From: Flavobacterium sp.
GTDB lineage: Bacteria; Bacteroidota; Bacteroidia; Flavobacteriales; Flavobacteriaceae
Direction: 5' to 3'
DNA: 64,000 nucleotides
NCBI RefSeq assembly: GCF_029945805.1
Contig: NZ_JAQSDH010000042.1
Span: 116,122-180,121, forward strand
The notes beneath the pieces were generated by a model, which did no database searches, was not told the origin of the DNA, and saw nothing but the letters and a program-made list of their open reading frames with translations. Positions 1-8,720 of the stretch are shown piece after piece. The translations under genes and the position numbers were made by a program. Position 1 is the stretch's first letter. Each line of letters starts with the position of its first letter.

Positions 1-1
1 T

Positions 2-1231
2 TTAGAAATTCCAACGGATTTTAAGTATACTAATCCATATTGGCTAAACGAAAACGGAACAGTGGGAATGTATCGTGTAGCTAATCAAGAAAATATTGGT
101 TTACCAGATGTAATCAGACAAGTAAAAGTTGGCATATGGATAACTATCGCTGGCACAGAGATGACTTTTGAACGAAACGTAGTTTATAAATACAACGATG
201 ATGTTAAAGGTGAAGTCTATCAGCCACTTGACATTGTTCCAACAGTAACTTCTTCATTTGCTGAGAAAGTATATATTTTCAATAACGATCGAGATAAAAC
301 GATTACGGTGAAAGTGAAAGCGGGTAAAGACAGTATTACTGGCAATGTAAAACTTCAAGTAGCTGAAGGTTGGAGCGTAAAACCAGCGGAAATACAGGTC
401 TCAATTGATAAAAAAGGTCAGGAAATCTTGGCTATTTTTTCCGTTTCGCCCTCACAAGAAGCTAGTGAGATCGACGTAAAAAGTATTGTAACGGTTGACA
501 GACAAACATTTGATAAAAATAAGATTGACATCAATTATCCACACATTTTCAAACAAATGATTTTGAAGCCCTCTGAAGCCAAAGCGATTCGTTTAAATAT
601 TAAAACTAAAGATGAAAGGATTGCCTATATTATGGGCGCTGGCGACGAGATTCCAAAAAGCTTAAGTCAAATGGGGTACACTGTAGAAATCCTGAAACCT
701 GAAGAAATTACTACCGAAAGATTGGCGAATTTTGATGTGGTAATGACTGGAATCCGAGCTTACAATGTGGTAGATAAATTGGCTTTTAAACAAAAAATAT
801 TATTTGATTTTGTCAAAAATGGCAAAACAATGATTGTACAATACAATACGGCTGGTGATTTTGTAACCAATGACATTGCTCCTTTTCCGTTGAAAATTTC
901 GCGTGACCGTGTTACCGAAGAAAATGCTGAAGTTCGCTTTTTAGCGCCAAATCATTCTGTTTTAAACTATCCAAACAAAATTACCTCTGAAGATTTTAAA
1001 GGATGGAAACAAGAACAAGGATTATACTATCCAAATGAATGGGACAAAGCCTTCACTCCTATCCTATCTGCGAATGATAAAGGAGAAACGCCAAAAAACG
1101 GAGCGCTTTTAATTGCAAAATTCGGGAAAGGAAATTACGTTTATACAGGTTTAAGTTTCTTTAGAGAGTTACCAGAAGGTGTTTCGGGAGCCTTCAGATT
1201 ATTAGCTAATATTATAGCAATCGGAAAATAA
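2..1231 (+). CDS. PIG-L family deacetylase, C-terminal part (5' end outside window)
   Basis: The frame is open from the first base, so this is the 3' part of a longer gene. The visible 409 residues lack the N-terminal LmbE/PIG-L metal site (HPDD), which would lie upstream. What remains is a beta-rich stretch with the motif EMTFERNVVYKY, then a ThuA/glutamine-amidotransferase-like segment (AYIMGAGDEIPKSL, FDVVMTGIRAYN, IVQYNTAGDF), which is the layout of large flavobacterial PIG-L proteins (about 830 residues). These act on N-acetylated sugars or glycoconjugates, probably in the periplasm. A 35-codon gene begins 1 base after the stop and a sodium:solute symporter follows, so the three are probably one operon for uptake and processing of a sugar derivative. 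The family call is from remembered architecture; the substrate is unknown. Confidence 0.7.
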   Translation, partial: LEIPTDFKYTNPYWLNENGTVGMYRVANQENIGLPDVIRQVKVGIWITIAGTEMTFERNVVYKYNDDVKGEVYQPLDIVPTVTSSFAEKVYIFNNDRDKTITVKVKAGKDSITGNVKLQVAEGWSVKPAEIQVSIDKKGQEILAIFSVSPSQEASEIDVKSIVTVDRQTFDKNKIDINYPHIFKQMILKPSEAKAIRLNIKTKDERIAYIMGAGDEIPKSLSQMGYTVEILKPEEITTERLANFDVVMTGIRAYNVVDKLAFKQKILFDFVKNGKTMIVQYNTAGDFVTNDIAPFPLKISRDRVTEENAEVRFLAPNHSVLNYPNKITSEDFKGWKQEQGLYYPNEWDKAFTPILSANDKGETPKNGALLIAKFGKGNYVYTGLSFFRELPEGVSGAFRLLANIIAIGK

Positions 1232-1232
1232 T

Positions 1233-1340
1233 ATGGAAAATAAAAAAACAACTGTTTGGAAGAATAGCTACACTTGGGTTTTGGTCATCAATGCCATTTA
1301 CATTATTATATTTTTTGTACTAATGCAATTATTCTACTAA
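1233..1340 (+). CDS. 35-residue single-pass membrane peptide
   Basis: A short gene of 35 codons starts with ATG one base after the upstream stop and ends two bases before the symporter ATG. The peptide begins MENKKTTVWKNSYTW, a short positively charged head, followed by about 20 hydrophobic residues (VLVINAIYIIIFFVLMQLF), so it should be a small inner-membrane protein with one helix. The tight packing between two co-directional genes and the typical membrane-helix composition argue that it is real. It may be an accessory subunit of the symporter, but that is inference. A longer alternative start of the symporter at 1274 would overlap it in another frame. Confidence 0.6.
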   Translation: MENKKTTVWKNSYTWVLVINAIYIIIFFVLMQLFY

Positions 1341-1342
1341 CC

Positions 1343-3064
1343 ATGCAGCAACTCGACTGGATTGTTTTATCAGTAACTTTACTCTTTATCGTTTCCTATG
1401 GTGTATATAAAACCAAAGGGAGCAAAAACGTTGAAGATTACATTTTAGGCAATAAACAAACGCCCTGGTGGACGGTTGGTTTATCTGTAATGGCAACGCA
1501 AGCCAGTGCAATTACGTTTCTTTCTACACCCGGACAAGCGTATCATGACGGAATGGGATTTGTCCAATTCTATTTTGGTTTGCCAATTGCTATGGTTATT
1601 ATTTCAATGACTTTTATTCCAATTTACCACAAGCTAAAAGTCTTTACGGCCTACGAATATCTCGAACAACGCTTTGATTTAAAAACAAGATCCTTTACAG
1701 CAATTCTTTTTCTGATTCAACGCGGTTTAGGAACTGGTTTAACAATTTACGCGCCCTCTATTATTCTGTCTTCCATTCTGGGATGGAACTTAACAATGTT
1801 GAATATCATCATTGGAATTTCAGTTATCATCTACACGTTCACAGGCGGAACCAAAGCGGTAAATGTTACCCAAAAACAGCAAATGTTCATTATTATGCTC
1901 GGAATGTTTACGACCTTCTTTTTAATTCTGCATTTGTTACCCAATGATATGACGTTTTCTAACGCGATGCACATTGCAGGTGCGAATGATAAAATGAATA
2001 TACTAGATTTTTCATTTGACCCGGAAAACAGATATACATTTTGGAGCGGAATTACGGGAGGTTTCTTCTTGATGCTTTCTTATTTTGGTACCGATCAATC
2101 ACAAGTGGGACGCTATCTTTCTGGAAAATCAGACAAAGAAAGTCAGATGGGACTAATCATGAATGGATTTCTGAAAGTACCAATGCAATTCTTTATTCTG
2201 CTTACTGGAGTTATGGTTTTTGTTTTCTTCCAATTTAATCCGGTGCCGCTTAATTTCAATCCCGTGAATACTGCTGCAATTGAAAAATCAAAATTTGCCG
2301 GAGAATATCACGCATTGGAAAATCAATTAACACAATTATCTGAAGAGAAAAAGGAATTTAACTTGATTTATATCGACCACCTAAATCAAGGATATGATAA
2401 CCAAATCCTTAGAGATAAATTAAAATCACTTTCTGCAAAGGAAAAAGATTTACATGATGAAGCCAAAGTAATCATCAGTAAAGTGGATAAAAAGGCGGAG
2501 ACAAATGATAAGGATTATGTATTTATCTACTTCATTTTAAATTATCTTCCTTCTGGATTAATCGGACTTTTATTGGCCGTCATTTTATCTGCAGCGATGT
2601 CTTCTTCCGCATCTGGACTGACTGCATTAGCCTCTACAACAGCTATAGATATTTATAAACGAAATCTCAAAGGCGATAGATCGGAAAAACATTTTGTGAA
2701 TGCAACCAAATATTTTACGCTACTTTGGGGCGCAATCGCTATTGGTTTTGCGTGCGTAGGAACGCTATTTGAAAACTTAATTCAGTTGGTAAACATTGTA
2801 GGATCCATTTTCTATGGAACAGTTTTGGGAGTTTTCCTAGTTGGTTTTTACATTAAGTTTGTGAAAGCCAATGCCATTTTCTACAGCGCTGTTATCAGCC
2901 AAACCACCATTTTCTTTATCTATTATTACACGATTCACATCTATCCAACGGGTCAAGAAAAGCTAGGCTATCTGTGGTTGAATTTTATTGGAGCGTCTTT
3001 AACGGTAGTTTTATCGATACTGTTCCAAGTTATAATGAGAAGAAGGCAAAAAATAACTGCATAA
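1343..3064 (+). CDS. sodium:solute symporter (SSS family)
   Basis: This 573-residue integral membrane protein has about 13-14 hydrophobic helices and the SSS hallmarks: GLSVMATQASAITFLSTPGQAY near residue 50, TGGTKAV near 170, and GLLLAVILSAAMSSSASGL near 415, which holds conserved Na+-site serines. It should couple sodium entry to uptake of a sugar, a nucleoside or a related solute. A charged insert at about residues 315-390 (EEKKEFN through KVDKKAETN) sits between helices and is probably a cytoplasmic loop. The start at 1343 (MQQLDWIV) is chosen because an earlier in-frame ATG at 1274 would overlap the small membrane peptide gene and adds a non-membrane-like head. Context with the PIG-L gene suggests a glycoconjugate-derived substrate. 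Confidence 0.85.
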   Translation: MQQLDWIVLSVTLLFIVSYGVYKTKGSKNVEDYILGNKQTPWWTVGLSVMATQASAITFLSTPGQAYHDGMGFVQFYFGLPIAMVIISMTFIPIYHKLKVFTAYEYLEQRFDLKTRSFTAILFLIQRGLGTGLTIYAPSIILSSILGWNLTMLNIIIGISVIIYTFTGGTKAVNVTQKQQMFIIMLGMFTTFFLILHLLPNDMTFSNAMHIAGANDKMNILDFSFDPENRYTFWSGITGGFFLMLSYFGTDQSQVGRYLSGKSDKESQMGLIMNGFLKVPMQFFILLTGVMVFVFFQFNPVPLNFNPVNTAAIEKSKFAGEYHALENQLTQLSEEKKEFNLIYIDHLNQGYDNQILRDKLKSLSAKEKDLHDEAKVIISKVDKKAETNDKDYVFIYFILNYLPSGLIGLLLAVILSAAMSSSASGLTALASTTAIDIYKRNLKGDRSEKHFVNATKYFTLLWGAIAIGFACVGTLFENLIQLVNIVGSIFYGTVLGVFLVGFYIKFVKANAIFYSAVISQTTIFFIYYYTIHIYPTGQEKLGYLWLNFIGASLTVVLSILFQVIMRRRQKITA

Positions 3065-3096
3065 AAAAACCACGAAATCTACTAGAGAAATCGTGG
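3062..3096 (-). terminator. rho-independent terminator of the DUF2911 gene
   Basis: The stem CCACGA/TCGTGG with a partly paired loop is followed on the minus strand by a run of seven T. It lies between the convergent symporter and DUF2911 genes. Confidence 0.55.
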
Positions 3097-3119
3097 CTAA
3101 TCAATTGTGGGAAATTGAA

Positions 3120-3974
3120 TTATTTTTTAGACCATTCTTTAATACTATCGTTATTCATTTTAACGTAGTCATTATTTTTAGCTTTTTCAGCTCCAGCTAA
3201 TGATAATTTTGCAGTAGCAATTGCTCCCGATTTATCGCCTAATTTTCCTTGGATTAAAGACTTCTGACGCAATTGCCAAAATGGTGCATCTTCTCCTGCT
3301 TTAGCCATCGAAAGCGCTTTATTTACATATTCTAATGCTTTATTCATATCTCCATTTGATTGGAAATAGTATTGTGCTGCAGAGTAATAATCCCCTGCTC
3401 CCGCTCCTGCTAATGTTTTTTCTATACTAGCCATCGCTGCTTTTTTCGTAGGAACTTCAAACTTTACTGAAACCATAGTTTTTTCCCAAGAGATATCTAA
3501 AGTTGCACTGTCATTTGTTAAGTTTCCAATTCCAATAGTCAATGACTCCACATTATTATTCAAATTAACTGGATCAACATTAATTAAAACTGCTACTTTA
3601 GTTGCATCCCATTCTTCGGGTGTTCCCCAATTATCTGTATCAGAATAAAAAACTACTTCCCACATATCCGCTTTTGGAGTAGTGAACAAAGCATATTTTC
3701 CTTTTTTCAATGTGTTTCCGTTAATCACTACATCTTCACTAAAACTTACCGTAGTATTTGCATTCGCACCCGTTCTCCAAAGTTTTCCAAAAGGAACTAA
3801 ATCACCAAAAACAGCTCTTCCCTTTGAACTTGGACGAGAATAATCTAATGAAACATCGGTTAATCCTGCCACTTGAGTGATTGTACAACGTGGACTTGGT
3901 GCCGGAGTTTTTACCTGAGCATTAAGAACATAACTAGCAATTAAAGATGCTAAAACAAAAATAATTTTTTTCAT
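3120..3974 (-). CDS. DUF2911 domain-containing secreted protein
   Basis: The 284-residue protein starts with a signal peptide (MKKIIFVLASLIASYVLNAQ). It continues with the DUF2911 signature: SPRCTITQVAGLTDVSLDYSRPS, VFGDLVPFGKLWRTGANANTT, KGKYALFTTPKADMWEVVFY. This covers about residues 25-170. The C-terminal part (about 185-284) is helical and repeat-like (YYFQSNGDMNKALEYVNKALSMA), resembling tetratricopeptide units. The function of DUF2911 is not known; the protein should be periplasmic or outer-membrane associated. It stands alone, with its own terminator on the left and about 140 bases of leader on the right. Confidence 0.85.
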   Translation of the reverse strand: MKKIIFVLASLIASYVLNAQVKTPAPSPRCTITQVAGLTDVSLDYSRPSSKGRAVFGDLVPFGKLWRTGANANTTVSFSEDVVINGNTLKKGKYALFTTPKADMWEVVFYSDTDNWGTPEEWDATKVAVLINVDPVNLNNNVESLTIGIGNLTNDSATLDISWEKTMVSVKFEVPTKKAAMASIEKTLAGAGAGDYYSAAQYYFQSNGDMNKALEYVNKALSMAKAGEDAPFWQLRQKSLIQGKLGDKSGAIATAKLSLAGAEKAKNNDYVKMNNDSIKEWSKK

Positions 3975-4110
3975 AAATGTGCTTTTTAGAAGTTGACCAA
4001 ATTTACGAATACTAAAATTGAATGAATGTTAACAATAACTTAAATATATTTTGTTTAACTAAAATTTACAATGTTTAAACAAAAAGCGCTACTTTTACAA
4101 AAAATTTTAA

Positions 4111-4575
4111 ATGAAAATTTACACTTTACATACCAAACAGAAATTGCCCATAACAATTGATGAAGCATGGGAATTTTTATCCAATCCTAAAAATTTAGAA
4201 GTTATAACACCCGAATCTATGGCTTTTAAAACTATTTCAGGTGATGATAGAGCTATTTACGCAGGTCAAATTATCCAGTATATTGTAAAGCCGATGTTAG
4301 GAATTCCGGTGAAATGGGTAACTGAAATCACGCATGTTGTGGATAAAAAATATTTTGTCGACGAACAGCGTTTCGGACCCTATGCTCTTTGGCATCATAA
4401 ACATTTCCTAAAAGAAATTCCCGGCGGTGTAGAAATGGAAGATATTGTAGATTATAAACTTCCAATGGGAATTTTAGGCCAAATGGTTCACCCATTATTG
4501 GTTAAGCCTAAATTAAAAGAAATATTTGAGTACCGCGAAAAAAAATTAGTCGAACTTTTTGGAATATATAAATAA
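4111..4575 (+). CDS. SRPBCC family (START-like) ligand-binding protein
   Basis: The 154-residue cytoplasmic protein has the cyclase/dehydrase-like SRPBCC fold signature: an N-terminal strand (YTLHTKQKLPITIDEAWEFL), NPKNLEVITPESMAF, a middle GIPVKWVTEITHV, and the closing helix region VEMEDIVDYKLPMGILGQMVHPLLV. Such proteins bind hydrophobic ligands. It heads a set with an SDR (8 bases downstream) and a photolyase (10 bases after the SDR). SRPBCC, SDR and photolyase/cryptochrome genes often travel together in flavobacteria, which hints at a shared role in light or pigment-related stress. The ligand is not inferable. Confidence 0.8.
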   Translation: MKIYTLHTKQKLPITIDEAWEFLSNPKNLEVITPESMAFKTISGDDRAIYAGQIIQYIVKPMLGIPVKWVTEITHVVDKKYFVDEQRFGPYALWHHKHFLKEIPGGVEMEDIVDYKLPMGILGQMVHPLLVKPKLKEIFEYREKKLVELFGIYK

Positions 4576-4582
4576 CAATAAG

Positions 4583-5281
4583 ATGAAAAATATACTATTA
4601 ATTGGTGGTTCCTATGGAATAGGATTAGAATTAGCAAAAGAATTACAGAATGATTGTAAGGTTTATTTAGCTTCTAGAACCAATGAAAATCTTTCGGGAT
4701 TAAATGTTATTCATATTACTTACGATGCGACAGTAGATACGTTGGACACTTCAATGCTTCCCGCTGTTATAGACGGATTAGTTTATTGTCCAGGTAGTAT
4801 TAATTTGCGTCCGTTTCGTGGTTTAAAATTAGAAACCTTTGAAAGCGATATGCAAATTAATTTCTTTTCTATGATAAAAGTGGTTCAAAGTCTTTTGCCA
4901 CAACTTACAGCCTCAGAACAATCGAGTATCGTACTGTTTAGTTCGGTTGCGGTCAAAATGGGAATGCCATTTCATACTAGTGTTGCAGCTGCAAAAGGCG
5001 CTATTGAAGGTTTTGCGAAAGCATTAGCCGCAGAATACGCTCCAAAAATCAGAGTTAACGTAATTGCGCCATCACTAACCGATACGCCCTTAGCTGAAAA
5101 GTTTTTGAGTACGGATGAAAAAAGAGAAAAATCTGCACAACGTCATCCTTTAAGAAGAGTTGGAACTACGGAAGATATCGCTCAAATGGCAAGTTTCCTT
5201 TTAAGTGAAAAAAGCAGCTGGATTTCTGGACAAATTTTTCCTGTTGATGGTGGAATGTCTTCTTTATTAGTTAATGGATAG
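4583..5281 (+). CDS. SDR family protein lacking the catalytic tyrosine
   Basis: The 232-residue protein has a Rossmann fold with the nucleotide-binding motif GGSYGIG at its start, a PGSINLRPF segment (normally NAG), serine 121 in LFSSVAV, and the C-terminal motif WISGQIFPVDGGMSS. The YxxxK motif reads VAAAK: valine 134 stands where the catalytic tyrosine belongs, while lysine 138 remains. It may be a non-canonical enzyme or a cofactor-binding sensor. The start at 4583 (MKNILLIGGS) is preferred over 4559, which would overlap the upstream gene and add eight residues before the first strand. It sits in an operon with the SRPBCC gene and photolyase. Confidence 0.82.
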   Translation: MKNILLIGGSYGIGLELAKELQNDCKVYLASRTNENLSGLNVIHITYDATVDTLDTSMLPAVIDGLVYCPGSINLRPFRGLKLETFESDMQINFFSMIKVVQSLLPQLTASEQSSIVLFSSVAVKMGMPFHTSVAAAKGAIEGFAKALAAEYAPKIRVNVIAPSLTDTPLAEKFLSTDEKREKSAQRHPLRRVGTTEDIAQMASFLLSEKSSWISGQIFPVDGGMSSLLVNG

Positions 5282-5290
5282 CACAGCAAA

Positions 5291-6577
5291 ATGAATATAT
5301 TTTGGTTTCGACGTGATTTGCGTTTAGAAGATAATGTGGGGCTTTTTCATGCTTTAAATAGCGGAGAAGAGGTATTGCCCATATTCATTTTTGACGAATC
5401 TATTGTTTTTCAATTACCGAAAAATGATGCTCGTGTAACTTTTATTCATCAACAACTAGAAAAGATTCAAGACCAGTTGAAATCTAGTGGAAAATCATTG
5501 GCTGTTTTTCACGGAAATCCTTTAGAAATATTTACCAAATTGATTTCCGAAAACAAAATTCATGCAATTTATACCAATCACGATTATGAGCCTTACGCTC
5601 GAAAACGCGATTTAGAACTGTATCATTTATTTAAAGAAAATACTATTGAATTCAAAACAAGTAAAGATCAAGTTATTTTTGAAAAAAGCGAAGTTGTAAA
5701 AGAGGACGGAACACCTTATGTGGTTTACACACCCTATTCAAATAAGTGGAAATATAACTTTAGTCAAATTGCTTTAAAAAATTACAATTCAGAAGATTAT
5801 CTGGAAAAAATTAAATTTCACTCCTATCCTTTTTTGAGTTTAACGGATATTGGTTTTACAATTTCATCTATCAAAGTTCCAGGGTATGACATTTCCGATT
5901 CTTTAATAGATAATTATGAAGCAACTCGGAATTTTCCGGCATTAGATCAAACATCTCATCTTGGAATTTACCTTCGTTTTGGTGCCGTTTCCATTCGGAA
6001 GATGATATCCAAAGCGTTGGAAAGTAACAATGAAACATTCCTAAAAGAATTGATTTGGCGTGAATTTTTTATGCAGATTCTTTGGCATTTTCCGCATACT
6101 GTTAATTCCAGTTTTCGGCCAAAATATGATGCAATACTATGGAATAATAACGAAGATTTGTTCCAGAAATGGTGCGACGGAAAAACGGGTTATCCATTTG
6201 TAGATGCTGGAATGCGAGAACTTAATACAACGGGACACATGCACAATCGGGTTCGGATGATTGTTGCCAGTTTCTTGTGTAAACATTTATTGATTGACTG
6301 GCGTTGGGGCGAAACCTATTTTGCCATCAAACTTTTAGATTACGAGCAATCTAGCAATGTTGGCAATTGGCAATGGGCTGCAGGAAGTGGCGTAGATGCT
6401 GCGCCGTATTTCAGAATATTCAATCCATCGGAACAAATTAAAAAGTTTGACAAAGAATTGGTTTACATTAAAAAATGGATTCTAGAATTCGGAACTTCGG
6501 CCTACCCCGAACCAATTGTAGATCATAAGGAAGCGCGGGAAAAGTGTTTACGAGTATATAAAGATGCTGTAGGATAA
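5291..6577 (+). CDS. phrB: deoxyribodipyrimidine photolyase (class I CPD photolyase/cryptochrome family)
   Basis: The 428-residue flavoprotein should split cyclobutane pyrimidine dimers with blue light. The N-terminal antenna domain begins FWFRRDLRLEDNVGLFHAL. The FAD-binding helical domain includes FLKELIWREFFMQILWHFP, TGYPFVDAGMRELNTTGHMHN, RVRMIVASFLCKHLLIDWRWGE and NVGNWQWAAGSGVDAAP; the last contains the conserved Asn and Trp residues of the family. Length is slightly short of the E. coli enzyme (472). It closes the SRPBCC-SDR-photolyase operon. A DASH cryptochrome is less likely because the C-terminal FAD motif is of CPD-photolyase type. Confidence 0.9.
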   Translation: MNIFWFRRDLRLEDNVGLFHALNSGEEVLPIFIFDESIVFQLPKNDARVTFIHQQLEKIQDQLKSSGKSLAVFHGNPLEIFTKLISENKIHAIYTNHDYEPYARKRDLELYHLFKENTIEFKTSKDQVIFEKSEVVKEDGTPYVVYTPYSNKWKYNFSQIALKNYNSEDYLEKIKFHSYPFLSLTDIGFTISSIKVPGYDISDSLIDNYEATRNFPALDQTSHLGIYLRFGAVSIRKMISKALESNNETFLKELIWREFFMQILWHFPHTVNSSFRPKYDAILWNNNEDLFQKWCDGKTGYPFVDAGMRELNTTGHMHNRVRMIVASFLCKHLLIDWRWGETYFAIKLLDYEQSSNVGNWQWAAGSGVDAAPYFRIFNPSEQIKKFDKELVYIKKWILEFGTSAYPEPIVDHKEAREKCLRVYKDAVG

Positions 6578-6622
6578 GTAAATTAATTGACTACATTTAC
6601 AATTAATCTTAAATGCATTTTT

Positions 6623-6868
6623 ATGAAAAATATTGGTATGGTAATTTTAGCTGCTATGATGATAGCGTCGTGCGGTAAGAAAGAGGAAGAAAAACCAACT
6701 GAAGTAATTAATACTACAGAAACAGTAGAAAAAACTGTTATAGTAGATACCGTTAAAGTAGAAGCACCAGAAGATAAAGAGGGTACTACTGTAAAAGTAG
6801 GTAGTGACGGTGTTGAAATTAAAAGCAAAAACGGAGATAAAAGCACTTCTGTTGAAGTAAAAAAATAA
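6623..6868 (+). CDS. small acidic/lysine-rich lipoprotein
   Basis: The 81-residue protein starts with a lipoprotein signal peptide (MKNIGMVILAAMMIASCGKK), with cysteine 17 in a lipobox. The remainder is charged and low in hydrophobic residues (EEEKPTEVINTTETVEKTV, then GTTVKVGSDGVEIKSKNGDKS). The second half resembles the repeated GVxIxxxxG strands of small flavobacterial envelope proteins. No enzymatic motif is visible. The start at 6623 is selected because it places the signal peptide at the N terminus; an ATG at 6587 adds 12 residues in front. A strong terminator follows immediately. Confidence 0.7.
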   Translation: MKNIGMVILAAMMIASCGKKEEEKPTEVINTTETVEKTVIVDTVKVEAPEDKEGTTVKVGSDGVEIKSKNGDKSTSVEVKK

Positions 6869-6872
6869 AGGT

Positions 6873-6899
6873 AAAGCCAGTTTTAGACTGGCTTTTTTA
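6873..6899 (+). terminator. rho-independent terminator
   Basis: A perfect 9-base stem (AAAGCCAGT/ACTGGCTTT) is followed by a T run and lies directly after the small lipoprotein gene. Confidence 0.85.
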
Positions 6900-6989
6900 T
6901 TGTTTATTGTTTAGTGATTCAATGTGTCAAATGTGTCAAAAAAAACAATTTGTGCAATGCATTCAACTAACTAGATAGTAGTTTTTACT

Positions 6990-7646
6990 CTATTTTATAT
7001 TTAGAATTTTGTCATAATCAAGTTCCTCAAAATGGCTAATAACTTTATCTGCCAATGAATAATCCTGTAGTTTTGAATTCACACTTTTATAACCAATGCA
7101 GTATATTCCGGCGGCATTTGCTGCTTTAATTCCATTAGTGCTGTCTTCAATTACAATACAGTTTTCTGCAGTTGTCTTAGATAATTCAGCAGCTTTTAAG
7201 AAAATAGCCGGATGCGGTTTCGACTTAGGAAAATCTTCACCTGAAACTTTATACGTAAAATAAGGATGTAATTGGAATCGAGTAAAAATACGGTCTATCG
7301 TTTCATTTGCGGATGAAGAAGCCAAAACCAACTGCATTCCTTTAGCGTGTAATTCTTTAATTAAATCTTCAACGCCTTCTAGCAAGTACAAATCCTCTTT
7401 ATGGTCAAAAGCGGCATTGAAAAGTCTTCGTTTGCCTTCGACCAACGCTTGAACTTCATCGCTTAAATTAAATCGATCCTTAATTATAGAATAAATATTT
7501 TTTGTCGAACTTCCCGTGAACTCAGCATACATTTCAGGCGTAACTGCAATATCTAATTCTTTAAAATGTTGATCGTAAGCAAAATGATGCACTGGTTCTG
7601 TGTCAACAATTACGCCATCCATATCGAAGATTACAGTTTTTATCAT
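6990..7646 (-). CDS. HAD superfamily hydrolase (beta-phosphoglucomutase/phosphatase-like)
   Basis: The 218-residue cytoplasmic enzyme has HAD motif I FDMDGVIVDTEP (Asp8 nucleophile, Asp10 acid/base), a C1 helical cap at about residues 18-85, motif II LASSS, motif III lysine in FPKSKPHPAIF and motif IV VIEDSTNGIKAA. The cap type and the DGVIVDTEP signature place it with beta-phosphoglucomutase and sugar-phosphate phosphatases; the substrate cannot be read from sequence. It is the last gene of a minus-strand set (tcdA, broken small membrane gene, HAD), with its ATG directly abutting the stop of the small gene. Confidence 0.85.
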   Translation of the reverse strand: MIKTVIFDMDGVIVDTEPVHHFAYDQHFKELDIAVTPEMYAEFTGSSTKNIYSIIKDRFNLSDEVQALVEGKRRLFNAAFDHKEDLYLLEGVEDLIKELHAKGMQLVLASSSANETIDRIFTRFQLHPYFTYKVSGEDFPKSKPHPAIFLKAAELSKTTAENCIVIEDSTNGIKAANAAGIYCIGYKSVNSKLQDYSLADKVISHFEELDYDKILNIK

Positions 7647-7832
7647 TTAACTATTTTTAGAAAATTGGATTAGAAAATAAAAAATCGGAACAAAAAGTAA
7701 ACTCATTATCAACAACATAAACCATCCTCCCGAATCAGAAATAGTATAAGAATTATCTATCGTTTTATATTCTATAGCAAAGAAAATAATGATTAAGCAA
7801 ATTTTTAAATACCGCAATCTGTTTTAGTCCAT
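7647..7832 (-). pseudogene. 61-codon small membrane protein gene with a stop at codon 3
   Basis: Reading from the ATG at 7832, the codons are ATG GAC TAA AAC AGA TTG CGG, then an uninterrupted membrane-like peptide (RYLKICLIIIFFAIEY, SGGWFMLLIMSLLFVPIFYFLI) ending next to the HAD start codon. One base change (TAA to AAA) would restore MDKNRLRYLKIC..., two hydrophobic helices and a plausible 61-residue inner-membrane protein. A TTG at 7817 could still start a 56-residue version. The gene fills the space between tcdA and the HAD gene exactly, which supports a once or still functional gene. A sequencing error at 7824-7826 cannot be excluded. Confidence 0.5.
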
Positions 7833-7863
7833 GAAATTTTAATTATTGGTCTAAATTCAGATT

Positions 7864-8586
7864 TCATTTGTCTTTCTTATTCAACAAATAACGAATCACG
7901 GTTTCTGCAGCATACAATCCAAAAAGCCCTGGCATATAACTATTTGTGCCGTAAAAAGACTTTTTATAATTGCTTCCGTCAGTCATTTTTAAACTATTTT
8001 CATCCTGAATCTCAGAAGAAAAAACGACTTTAAGCTTGTCTATCTTGTATTCTTTTAGGCGTCTTCTGATGGTTTTTGCTAAGAAACAATTGGTTGTATT
8101 TGTAATATCCGCCACTTTCACTTTAGCAGCGTCCATTTTTCCTCCTGCGCCCATACAAGAGATAATTTTAACTCTTTTGCGTTTGCAAGCAATGATCAAA
8201 TTAAGTTTTGGAGTTATGCTGTCAATGCAATCTAAAACATAATCAAACTGTGGAGTAACAATTTCAAAAGCTCTTTCTGGAGAAAGGAATTCTTGTATTT
8301 TTATTAGATTTAATTCGGGATTAATATCCATCAATCGATCGCCAACAAGTTGAACTTTTGACATTCCAATTGTAGAATGTAATGCGGGTAATTGTCTGTT
8401 TATATTAGTAATATCAACAATATCACCATCCACAATAGTTAAATTACCAACACCCGCTCGTGTTAAAAATTCTGCCGAAAAAGAACCCACACCACCAAGC
8501 CCAACGATCAACACATTGGCATTTTTTAAATTAGATAATCCCTCTGTTTTAAATAAAAGTTCAGCTCTTTCTTGCCACTTTGCCAT
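7864..8586 (-). CDS. tcdA: tRNA threonylcarbamoyladenosine dehydratase (ThiF/E1-like)
   Basis: The 240-residue E1-like enzyme cyclises t6A37 of tRNA to ct6A using ATP. Visible are the ATP-binding motif VLIVGLGGVGSFSAEFLTRAG, the NINRQLPALHSTIG segment with the adenylation Arg, and the DCIDSITPKL loop. The C-terminal part (SSEIQDENSLKM onward) is shorter than the E. coli enzyme (268). The start at 8586 (MAKWQERAELLF) is chosen because homologues begin there; 15 extra residues from 8631 look non-coding. It leads the minus-strand set with the broken membrane gene and HAD phosphatase. Confidence 0.88.
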   Translation of the reverse strand: MAKWQERAELLFKTEGLSNLKNANVLIVGLGGVGSFSAEFLTRAGVGNLTIVDGDIVDITNINRQLPALHSTIGMSKVQLVGDRLMDINPELNLIKIQEFLSPERAFEIVTPQFDYVLDCIDSITPKLNLIIACKRKRVKIISCMGAGGKMDAAKVKVADITNTTNCFLAKTIRRRLKEYKIDKLKVVFSSEIQDENSLKMTDGSNYKKSFYGTNSYMPGLFGLYAAETVIRYLLNKKDK

Positions 8587-8720
8587 TTTGAAATACGAAT
8601 TAAAGTCGCAAAAATAGGGAAAAATTAGCAACAGATTAATTAAAATTTAGCAAGAGAATTATCTGTTTTGAAAGAAGATTTTATTCACTACTAAATTTAA
8701 TTTTACTGTAGAAAAAATAA

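Noticed and set aside
1274..1342. Longer N terminus of the symporter
   Set aside because: It would overlap the small membrane peptide gene in another frame and adds a non-membrane-like sequence; 1343 begins a normal first helix.
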